Shown piece by piece: positions 8,164-15,873 of a stretch of 64,000 nt of DNA. A model generated the notes under the pieces. It made no database searches and was not told the DNA's origin. It was given only the letters and a program-made list of their open reading frames with translations. Made by a program: the position numbers and the translations under genes. Source of the DNA: Anaerolineae bacterium (GTDB taxonomy: Bacteria; Chloroflexota; Anaerolineae; Promineifilales; Promineifilaceae); assembly GCA_020848035.1 (NCBI GenBank), contig JADLAX010000004.1, forward strand, positions 20,444-84,443, given 5' to 3'. Position 1 is the stretch's first letter, and the number at the start of each line of letters is the position of its first letter.

Positions 8164-9093
8164 ATGAGACTGTCCGCTATTTTGCCTTGCTATAACGAGG
8201 AAGAAAACGTTCGCCATGCCTATGAACGTATTACCGCCGCGTTAAAAGGGTATGACGACTATGAAATCATCATCACCGATGACGGCAGCACCGACAATAC
8301 GCTAAAAATTGTGAAGGAGCTGGCAAAGCAAGACCCACATGTCAAATACATCTCTTTTTCGCGTAACTTTGGAAACTGTGCCGCTTTTCGGGTTGGTTAT
8401 CTTTATGCTTCTTTTGATTGGTCCATTCAATTTGATGCGGATCTGCAATCCCCGCCGGAAGAAGCGTACAAGCTTATTGCTAAGGCTCAGGAAGGTTGGG
8501 ACGTGGTTTTTGCCATTCGCCAGCAGCGGCAAGATCCGCTCTACCGGGTGTGGGGAACACGATTTCAACAGTTTTTGGGCAAGTCGGTTTTTGGCATCAA
8601 TATTCCGCCTGGTGCTTCGGTCTACCGTATTTTGCGTACCAGCGTGGCCCGTGACGTAATTAATCATCCCACTCGCGCCCAATTTTTCATTGCTACGGTG
8701 CCTTACGTGACGCACAACTACACATTTGTCGAGACGGAACATCACCAGCGGCGCGCGGGCCGTTCCAAATGGCGCTGGCGGCACATTCGTGACCATACGC
8801 TGGATTTGTACTGGGGATTTTCGCTACGGCCGTTATCGTTGAGCTGGCTTTTAGCGGCGTTGGCGCTGCTGATTGGTCTCGTTGCGCTCTTTTTTAACCA
8901 GGTATCGGCTCAAGCCGTGTTGGTGTGGGTGAGCGGGCTGGCGGCGTTACAGCTGATTTCGCTGGGCATCATGGGTGAGTATGTCAAACGGCCGTTTACC
9001 AGCAAACCCTACTACAAACAAATTTACGTGCGTGAATCCAACATCCCCCAGTGCCAGATTGACTTCCACACGAGAGATTTACTGCATGACTAA
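8164..9093 (+). CDS. GT2 glycosyltransferase, polyprenyl-phosphate sugar transferase type
   Basis: The 309-residue protein is a DPM1/GtrB-like family 2 glycosyltransferase. It begins LSAILPCYNEEENV and has the nucleotide-binding TDDGSTDNT and the metal-binding FDADLQSPPE motif. A catalytic domain of about 215 residues is followed by two hydrophobic helices (about 222-245 and 250-272) that anchor it to the membrane. Such enzymes usually charge undecaprenyl phosphate with a sugar that is then flipped and used in envelope glycans. The ATP-grasp gene overlaps its end by 8 bp, which points to an operon. Confidence 0.88.
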   Translation: MRLSAILPCYNEEENVRHAYERITAALKGYDDYEIIITDDGSTDNTLKIVKELAKQDPHVKYISFSRNFGNCAAFRVGYLYASFDWSIQFDADLQSPPEEAYKLIAKAQEGWDVVFAIRQQRQDPLYRVWGTRFQQFLGKSVFGINIPPGASVYRILRTSVARDVINHPTRAQFFIATVPYVTHNYTFVETEHHQRRAGRSKWRWRHIRDHTLDLYWGFSLRPLSLSWLLAALALLIGLVALFFNQVSAQAVLVWVSGLAALQLISLGIMGEYVKRPFTSKPYYKQIYVRESNIPQCQIDFHTRDLLHD

Positions 9094-10318
9094 ACAAACC
9101 ATTTTGATTCTTGGCGCAGGGCCGGACCAGCTGCCCATCTACAAAGCAGCGCGCCGTTTGGGTCTGAGGATCATTGGCGCAGACGGCCGTAGCGATGCCG
9201 TGGCCAGGCCCTGGGCAGACCAATTTTTGCTTATAAAAACGACATCCGGCGATGAAATTGTCCAGCTGCTGGGCGACACGATTCCTGACGGAGTGGTTTC
9301 TCCGGGAAACGACTCTTTTCACCGGGCCATCTATTACCTGACAAACCATTATCATCTGCCTTCACTGCTGACGGAAACGGCCGTAGAAGCATCTTGCAAC
9401 AAGGCGTACTTCTGTGAACAGATGGCGCAGCAAGGCATTTGTGTGCCGCGCGGTAAAAGCAGCCGGGATGCCGCTGAGTTGGAAGCCTACGCCCGGGCCG
9501 TCGGCCTGCCGCTCATCGTCAAACCCATTGACGCCTCGGGCAATAAAGGCGTCACCTGCGTGCAAACATATGATGATCTGGTACCAGCGCTGACGCGGGC
9601 CTTTAGCCAGTCGCCTGGCAAACACGTCCTGGTAGAGGAGTATATCGAGGGACAGCATGGGGGCATGGAAGTCTTTCGTCTGGATGGGGAAACTCGCTTA
9701 ATGGCCGTGAGCCAGCGGCACCACAGCGGGCCACCCGACTTTTTGACGTTGAAACATGTCGTTGGCCTGCCCATGCCAGCACCATTGGCGCAAAAAATGG
9801 CGCGTGCCATAACCACCATCTGTGACACTTTTGGTATTCACAACGGGCCACTAAACCTGGATTTTGTCATTCGTGGTGAGGCTATTTACTTTTTAGAGAT
9901 GGGTGCCCGGCTCTCTGGCAATGGTTTTCCGTTTTTGGTAAAGCAATGTTATGGCTGGGACACCTATGAAATGGCGCTGCGTGTGGCGTTAGGGCAAGGG
10001 GGTGAACTGGAGCACCTGAAACCAGCCCAACAAAACATTGGCGGCATTTTGATTGTAAAATCGGCCGTTTCGGGAACGCTGGAAAAGTTTGATCATCTAG
10101 AAACCATTCGCCAGCATCCCGCCTTTGTTGAAGAACATCTTTTTGTGCAGCCAGGTATGCCAGTTACCGCATTTAGCCAGGCTAATCATCGCCTGGGTTA
10201 TTTTATGGTAGCCAGCCCCCACCTCTCCGAAATTGAGAACATTCTCCACATATTTGACCACCAGTTTGCTCCTGTTGTGGTCCAACCAACAAAAAAGGAA
10301 AAGTTTCATGGAAATTAG
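9086..10318 (+). CDS. ATP-grasp ligase (carbamoyl-phosphate-synthase-like)
   Basis: The start is taken at the ATG at 9086, which begins the Rossmann-like pre-ATP-grasp fold ILILGAGPDQLPIYKAARRL. The product has 410 residues. The ATP-grasp core shows the LPLIVKPIDASGNKGV lysine/glycine region, the VLVEEYIEG adenine-binding strand and the metal-binding LDFVIRG / FLEMGARLSGNG stretch. Members of this group join a carboxylate to an amine or similar nucleophile using ATP. In an exopolysaccharide cluster that also has FemAB-type enzymes, it may make an amino-acid or peptide decoration. The substrate cannot be read from sequence. It overlaps both neighbours, by 8 and 11 bp. Confidence 0.85.
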   Translation: MTKQTILILGAGPDQLPIYKAARRLGLRIIGADGRSDAVARPWADQFLLIKTTSGDEIVQLLGDTIPDGVVSPGNDSFHRAIYYLTNHYHLPSLLTETAVEASCNKAYFCEQMAQQGICVPRGKSSRDAAELEAYARAVGLPLIVKPIDASGNKGVTCVQTYDDLVPALTRAFSQSPGKHVLVEEYIEGQHGGMEVFRLDGETRLMAVSQRHHSGPPDFLTLKHVVGLPMPAPLAQKMARAITTICDTFGIHNGPLNLDFVIRGEAIYFLEMGARLSGNGFPFLVKQCYGWDTYEMALRVALGQGGELEHLKPAQQNIGGILIVKSAVSGTLEKFDHLETIRQHPAFVEEHLFVQPGMPVTAFSQANHRLGYFMVASPHLSEIENILHIFDHQFAPVVVQPTKKEKFHGN

Positions 10319-10964
10319 CGTGCAAATGAAATACAGCATTGGCTTTGGTGTGGCCGCACTGGTAATTGGCCTGTTTGCCATTTTTGCTCTTCCGCCCGAC
10401 CGCGAGGTAAAAAGTCTGGCGATTTTTCTCTTCAAGCTGCTGCCCTTTGCTCTGGCGGCTATTGCCATTGCTTTGTTTGATACGGCCGTACTTAACCGCT
10501 TCAACGGGGTAAAAATCGTCGTCATTTACGGCTGTTTTGGCCTGTTTTTCTTCTTCTACATCCCTAAACTCTTTTTTGATGTGGCCTTTCGCGAAGCAAG
10601 TAACACCTATTATCTGACACTGGTGATCACGCCACTGATGATTTTAGCCTTTTCACTGGCGTTTCGCCTGGGTGGCGGCACAACGGGCAACACCCTGCGC
10701 GTAGCCTTTGGCGCGCTCTCCCTGATGCTCTCCGGTTTGGAAGATTTGATGTTTTTGACGCTCAATCCCCACGCCCCCGGACGCTACAACCCTATCCCCG
10801 AAGTGTGGGATTGGGCTTCACACATCAAGGTGCGCCTGGGACACTTTCCCACCAAATATGAAGCGTTTATTTTTATTGGCGTCCACATTGTCCTGGCCCT
10901 GTTTATTGCTTTTTATCACTTCCGGTGGCTGGAAGGATTAAAACAACCATTAGGCATTCGTTAA
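10308..10964 (+). CDS. Polytopic membrane protein of unknown function
   Basis: The start is the ATG at 10308, with AAGGAAAA upstream; it overlaps the ATP-grasp gene by 11 bp. The 218-residue product has about six hydrophobic segments (near 9-27, 39-58, 68-88, 97-117, 126-145 and 190-210). I do not recognise the family. A polar stretch with NPHAPGRYNPIPEVWDW lies between the last two helices and may face outwards. The overlap ties it to the glycan cluster; a role in polymer export or anchoring is only a guess. Confidence 0.7.
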   Translation: MEISVQMKYSIGFGVAALVIGLFAIFALPPDREVKSLAIFLFKLLPFALAAIAIALFDTAVLNRFNGVKIVVIYGCFGLFFFFYIPKLFFDVAFREASNTYYLTLVITPLMILAFSLAFRLGGGTTGNTLRVAFGALSLMLSGLEDLMFLTLNPHAPGRYNPIPEVWDWASHIKVRLGHFPTKYEAFIFIGVHIVLALFIAFYHFRWLEGLKQPLGIR

Positions 10965-10974
10965 AGGACACAAA

Positions 10975-12057
10975 ATGTCTGCTTGTCGGCTGCGGCTGAT
11001 CCGGCACATTGACGAGATCGACGCCACACAGTGGAACGCCGTCACCGGAGATACGCTGCAAAAAGGGTACCGGTGGCAAAAGTATAAACAATATGCCCAG
11101 GCCAGTGGTTGGCCACCAGCCTGGACAATGTTCATCACCGCCTGGTCTGGCAGTCAACTGGCCGGGGTGGCCAGCGCCTACCGGTATCCTCTGCCTGGCC
11201 CATTTACGGCCAGCTGGCTGCGCCGACTGGCTCAAATTGTGCTGGCTCCGTCCAACCCTATCAACTTTCTGGTGCCGCCCACGGTTGCTCCCGGTGCAGA
11301 AGCAGCGACCGTTTACCCTGTGCTAATCCAGGGCATCCAGCGTCTTATGGGGCAGCGGCTGGCACCTGGGGTCCGGCTTGTCTTTTTAGAGCAAGCCCAC
11401 CACGGGCCGCTTTTGTCGCACCTCGCGCAGCACAATTTTCTTATCACAGAAGGCATCTGGGAAAACGATTTATTGCTTTCCTGGCCAACGTTTGAGGCGT
11501 ACACCTTGTCGCTGAAAAGCAGTCACCGCAACAGCCTGCGCAAACAGCAAAAAAAGGCGCTAGATCATGGCATCACCATAACAACCAAGCTGCCCCAAGA
11601 AACGGCCGATATTTACGCTCTTTTTGATAAAGTGGCGCAAAAAAACCGGAGTGCCCTTCTGTATAATCCGCAGTTTTTGGTCCATGCGCAGGCGATTTTG
11701 GGACAGGAGCATTTTAAGTTGTTCCGGGCGGTACATCGAGGGAAAACCGTGGCTTGCCTGATGATGTATCACGACCAAACCACCGCGCAGTTAGCCGCCG
11801 TTGGCCTGGACTATGATCTATCGCTGACCTTCAACCTCTATCGCCTTCTCATCTACGCCGCAATCGAGTCTTGCCTTGAAATGGGCCTTCAGCGCATTAA
11901 AGGCGGCATGTCCCGATACGATATCAAGAGGCGCATTGGTTTTGTTTCACGGCCCACGCAAACGGCCGTTTACGCCTGGCCAGCGCCCCTGAAAAAGATT
12001 TATAGTTTTACGCCTGCTAGCTTGCGAGACACCCCAGATGATGACTACCTTGCCTAA
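10975..12057 (+). CDS. FemAB/GNAT-type acyltransferase (second copy)
   Basis: The 360-residue protein belongs to the same FemAB / Acetyltransf_6 group as the 6821-7894 product. It has the matching SSHRNSLRKQQKKALDHGI segment, VAQKNRSALLY, the KTVACLMMYHDQ strand and the ending LQRIKGGMSRYDIKRRIGF. AGGA lies 8 bases before the ATG. It lies 10 bp after the membrane protein and overlaps the flippase gene. Two such enzymes around one ATP-grasp gene suggest an aminoacyl or acyl modification of a lipid-linked sugar precursor; this is inference from context. Confidence 0.75.
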   Translation: MSACRLRLIRHIDEIDATQWNAVTGDTLQKGYRWQKYKQYAQASGWPPAWTMFITAWSGSQLAGVASAYRYPLPGPFTASWLRRLAQIVLAPSNPINFLVPPTVAPGAEAATVYPVLIQGIQRLMGQRLAPGVRLVFLEQAHHGPLLSHLAQHNFLITEGIWENDLLLSWPTFEAYTLSLKSSHRNSLRKQQKKALDHGITITTKLPQETADIYALFDKVAQKNRSALLYNPQFLVHAQAILGQEHFKLFRAVHRGKTVACLMMYHDQTTAQLAAVGLDYDLSLTFNLYRLLIYAAIESCLEMGLQRIKGGMSRYDIKRRIGFVSRPTQTAVYAWPAPLKKIYSFTPASLRDTPDDDYLA

Positions 12058-13450
12058 CATTTTGCAGCGGATTAACTGGATGCTGGGCGCCAGCCTGGTC
12101 TTCAGGGTGCTTTCCGCTGCCACAACGCTCTCCATGACCTATTTTTTGGCACCGGCCGTTTATGCTGAGTATGGTTTTGCCATGTCGCTGTCGCTGCTGG
12201 TAGCCTTGATTGCCGCCGCCGGACTGCCAGATTACATCGTTAGCCGGGCCAGAGACGGGCGTGCGAATATTGCCCCCCTGGTATGGCAAAGCTGGCTCGT
12301 CAATTTCGCTCTGGGGAGCCTTTGCCTCCTTGTCATTTATGCCGTTATTTTTTACCAGGACCTTACCGAAGATGGCAAAAGGGCCATACTACTCATCAAC
12401 GCAGCAACAATCTTCGCCAGCAGCAACGTCATTAGCCAGGCAGCACTGCGAGCCATACATCGGGTTTCCACCCAGGTTTGGCTCATGTTGCTGAGCATTA
12501 CACTCTCCACTGTGACTCTGGTTTTTACTGCCTGGTACAGCGCCAATGCGTGGTGGATCGGTCTGGCAACACTGATTGTATTTGGCATCATGTTTTTGGT
12601 TCATCTGGTTGTTTTGCTACGGTACCAGCTGATCACTCGATTTGTGCCATCTCTCCAATCACTCTGGCGTCTGCTGCGCCATGTGATGCCCTTTGGGGCC
12701 GTTCTGATTTTGGAAATGGCCACACCAGTCCTGGCCAGCTATCTGGTTCTAACCCGCTTTGGTAACGAGCTGGCCGGATCGTTTAACCTGATGATTACAT
12801 TGCTGTTAAGCGCCATGATGATCGCCACTGCATTAGATCAGACTTTTTATCCGGTATTAGTCAGCGCTCGCCGCGAAGCCGCTCCCGGAATTTTGGCAGG
12901 CTATTTGCTTTTTTCGTTTTTTATTGTGGTGCCTGCCTTCCTGGCCTTCTTTTTTCATGCTCAGGCAATTGCCAACATTTCGATTTTCCAGAAATACGAG
13001 CAGTTGGCCCTATACCTGAAGTTGCTGGCCTATCTAGTACCCCTGCACTTTATTGCCAAAGTCCACACAGTTTTTTACCGTTTGCAAGACAAACAAAGAA
13101 TATCTATCTTCATGTATTCTTTGCTCCTGGTGTGGATCTTGCTGCGCAGTGGGCAAAAAGCGGTAACGGCCGTTGATATTGGCTGGTATATGGTTGAAGG
13201 ACAGGCGATTGTGGTTATTATTTTGGCTATACGCTTAGTGCCTTACCTTTTTCACGTCAATCTCCGTAAGAAAGTGGGCAAACTAGCACTAACCGCATCT
13301 CTGGCCTTCTTATTAACAGCCTGGTTCGCCAATAATTTTCTGGCTTTAATCGTTTCGTTAGCCAGCTATGCCCTTTTGGCCTGGTTGTTGGGGTTAAGCC
13401 AGGATCTGCTGACGTTAGTCAGCAAAGAAGACCTGCTATTGCCTGATTAG
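12038..13450 (+). CDS. Wzx-like polysaccharide flippase (MATE/MOP superfamily)
   Basis: The 470-residue integral membrane protein has about 12-14 hydrophobic helices arranged in two bundles, starting with the RINWMLGASLVFRVLSAATT segment typical of the polysaccharide-biosynthesis exporter group. Such proteins flip undecaprenyl-linked oligosaccharides to the outer leaflet. The gene begins inside the end of the FemAB-type gene (two adjacent ATG codons at 12038 and 12041; overlap 17-20 bp), so the two are probably translated together. It ends the plus-strand glycan cluster. Confidence 0.85.
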   Translation: MMTTLPNILQRINWMLGASLVFRVLSAATTLSMTYFLAPAVYAEYGFAMSLSLLVALIAAAGLPDYIVSRARDGRANIAPLVWQSWLVNFALGSLCLLVIYAVIFYQDLTEDGKRAILLINAATIFASSNVISQAALRAIHRVSTQVWLMLLSITLSTVTLVFTAWYSANAWWIGLATLIVFGIMFLVHLVVLLRYQLITRFVPSLQSLWRLLRHVMPFGAVLILEMATPVLASYLVLTRFGNELAGSFNLMITLLLSAMMIATALDQTFYPVLVSARREAAPGILAGYLLFSFFIVVPAFLAFFFHAQAIANISIFQKYEQLALYLKLLAYLVPLHFIAKVHTVFYRLQDKQRISIFMYSLLLVWILLRSGQKAVTAVDIGWYMVEGQAIVVIILAIRLVPYLFHVNLRKKVGKLALTASLAFLLTAWFANNFLALIVSLASYALLAWLLGLSQDLLTLVSKEDLLLPD

Positions 13451-13592
13451 CGCGTAGGCAATTTTCCTCCATTAGACGGAAGTTCGTGAACACATTCGTG
13501 GCCGCGGCGTACGCCAGCCGGCATCAAACTGGAGGCCTGGCAGCAAACACTCGCTAAACGTCCGGGCTGTCTGACATGCCAGACGCCACACG

Positions 13593-15812
13593 TCAGCGAC
13601 CTCCCTCCAGCTCAAAGATGACCGCGTCCGCATCGCGGTACACCTCCCGCACGTACGGAGCACCGGCCAGCTTATCCAACAGCTCGGTGTGATGCAGGTC
13701 GGCAAAGATGTAGTCTGCGCCAAATTTGTCGCGAATCACGGGAACCGGGTTGGCCACCTGCCCCCGGGTAAGCGCCACCCACTCATCGTACAAAGCCAGA
13801 TCGTAACGAGACAAAAAGGTCGGGTCTAGCCCCACCGTGTAGCGGGCCTCGCTGTTATAAAAAAAGAGGCGGGTAAAGTCGTCCCAATCGGCCTGGAAGA
13901 TCATTCTGCCCGGTTCGCTGTACGCCTTCAGCCACAGCGCCGCGGCCGCATACTGGCCCGCCGGAGCTGAATCGCCAACGGAGGTGTGGGCTGCCTGAAT
14001 GGTGCGCCCGCCCGGCAGCAGCAGCAAGGCCACCCCACCAGCCACCAACCAACGATGCAGCTTTGGCCGGTCCCGTTCCCACCACTTCACCAGCAGCGGA
14101 GTTAAGGCCACGGCCGCCAAAATAAGAACAAAAGCAGGAAAATATTCAATAAAACGACGCGCCCGCAGCAGCATGATGCCAAAGACGGCCGTTACCCCCA
14201 ACAAGGTCAACAACCGGGCATCCAGCCGCTCGCCGCGCCAGTTCAGCAGCAGCAAGGTGCCAAAAAAGAGGGTCAGCGCCAGGCCAGAATTCTCCACCAG
14301 CGCCCAGGTGTCGTAAGGGTACCATTCGCTGCCCACTGGAATGGTCGTCGTCCCGGCCAGCTTGGCCCACAGATGATGGCCAATAAAAACAAGGTTGCGC
14401 GGAAAAAACGGGTTCACCACCAGGCCAAAGGCAATGCCCGCCGCCGGATAGGTGAGAGCTGACCCGATCACCCGGCGCTCGGTGAGGTAGACGGCCGTAA
14501 CATAAATCCCGCCCAGCACCAGCAGCAGCGGAAAACCATCGTACAGCCAGACGTATACCGCGCCCAGCGGCAGCAGCCGTCGGTGTTTGCCCTGCAGCAG
14601 CCAGTGCAGCCCCACCACCAGCACCAGCAGCGAAGCAGACTGCACCCGTGGCATGCTCAGCCGGTAAAGAAATGGCTCCGACAGGGCCAACAGGGCCACC
14701 GTCCACAGGGCTGGCCAGCGCACCCCCTGGCCGCGCAGCAGCCACCAGATAGCCATGAAGGGCAGGGCCGCCATGAGGGTAACGGCCGTTTTCACCCCCT
14801 GCGTCAGCGCCAAACCCCCATCCACGGCCGGATCGACCCGGGCAAACAGGGCCAGGTAGAGATGGTACAGCAGGTGGTGGTTGTAAAAATCGGCTTCGTT
14901 CAGGATGGTCAGGGGGAGCAGCGGGCGGGCCAGCAGCCCTTCCTGGCGAATCAGCAGCGCCATTTTGGCGTGGTAGTAGCCATCGTTGCCCACCAGGGCA
15001 GGGGTTGCCGACTGGATGGAAAACAGAACGGCCGTAACCAGCCCAAACAGCACAGCGGCAGCGGCCGTTTCGCGCAGCCAGTCCGGTGCTTTTTCGGCCG
15101 TCCAGCCCTGCTGCTGTGCCGCCTGGCGATAGGTCAGCCAGACCATTGCGCTCACCGTCATCATTTCGCCGCCTTCTTCCAGCACAATGAGCAGCTCGCG
15201 CAGGAAAGGGTGCGGGGCCAGCCATGCCTGGCTCATCACCTGCACCACGTCCGTCGCGACGCCAAAAAAGAGCAGCCCGGCCAGCGCCAGCAGCAGCTTT
15301 TGGCTGAAGCGTCGCGCCGCCCTATCGCTGAACTGGTAGGCAAAAACGAGCGCCGTCAGGAAACACAACCCACTGACGGCGGCGAAGGCCAGCTCGCCCA
15401 GGTCTTGCGGGCGCAGGGTGAGCAGGGCGGGTAAATCGGCCGTTTGCGCCAGCCACAAACCCGCTACCTCATGCCAGCGCAGCGAATCGTCGAGCAAGAA
15501 GAACCCAAACAGTGCCGCCCAGAAGAGATAGAGCGGTGGAGACGGCCGTTTGGCCAAACCCGCCAGCAGCACAATCAAACCGCCGTATTTGAAATATTGG
15601 AACCACTCGCCATAACCACCATCAACATCCACAAAAAAGGCGTGGTTGCTCAGCAGCACGCCGTGAGCCAGCAAAAAGTGGGCCAGCAGCAGCAGCAAAT
15701 CACCGGCCAACAGGCCCGCAACAAGGCGCGTGGACCGGGTGGTGGTCGTCCATGTCCACGTTTTTGGCCGGTGCAGCGAGTTGGTTATGCGAATGTTCAG
15801 ATCCATCACCAT
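13593..15812 (-). CDS. Large polytopic GT-C-like membrane protein with an N-terminal membrane module
   Basis: The 739-residue protein has many transmembrane helices and a soluble C-terminal tail. Residues 30-230 form a separate membrane module with Asp108-Asp109, His114-Glu115 and, about 100 residues on, Glu212-Glu213 and Glu216. The same pattern occurs in the C-terminal part of the GT2 protein at 19077-21578. Residues 250-620 look like a GT-C glycosyltransferase or oligosaccharyltransferase, with a short DGYYHAKMALL loop after the first helix. The tail contains a WDDF segment and a FGADYIFADLHH strand. It lies 61 bp after the FecR protein and is probably co-transcribed with it. The donor and acceptor are unknown. 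Confidence 0.65.
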   Translation of the reverse strand: MVMDLNIRITNSLHRPKTWTWTTTTRSTRLVAGLLAGDLLLLLAHFLLAHGVLLSNHAFFVDVDGGYGEWFQYFKYGGLIVLLAGLAKRPSPPLYLFWAALFGFFLLDDSLRWHEVAGLWLAQTADLPALLTLRPQDLGELAFAAVSGLCFLTALVFAYQFSDRAARRFSQKLLLALAGLLFFGVATDVVQVMSQAWLAPHPFLRELLIVLEEGGEMMTVSAMVWLTYRQAAQQQGWTAEKAPDWLRETAAAAVLFGLVTAVLFSIQSATPALVGNDGYYHAKMALLIRQEGLLARPLLPLTILNEADFYNHHLLYHLYLALFARVDPAVDGGLALTQGVKTAVTLMAALPFMAIWWLLRGQGVRWPALWTVALLALSEPFLYRLSMPRVQSASLLVLVVGLHWLLQGKHRRLLPLGAVYVWLYDGFPLLLVLGGIYVTAVYLTERRVIGSALTYPAAGIAFGLVVNPFFPRNLVFIGHHLWAKLAGTTTIPVGSEWYPYDTWALVENSGLALTLFFGTLLLLNWRGERLDARLLTLLGVTAVFGIMLLRARRFIEYFPAFVLILAAVALTPLLVKWWERDRPKLHRWLVAGGVALLLLPGGRTIQAAHTSVGDSAPAGQYAAAALWLKAYSEPGRMIFQADWDDFTRLFFYNSEARYTVGLDPTFLSRYDLALYDEWVALTRGQVANPVPVIRDKFGADYIFADLHHTELLDKLAGAPYVREVYRDADAVIFELEGGR

Positions 15813-15873
15813 TTACCCCAAAAGGGAGCAGCCTGGCCCACTCTGGGTAAGTGGGCCAGGCACGCACCCGGTG

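Noticed and set aside
13593..15812. Exosortase or PEP-CTERM system
   Set aside because: No exosortase catalytic motif and no PEP-CTERM signals were seen; the many helices fit a GT-C enzyme better.
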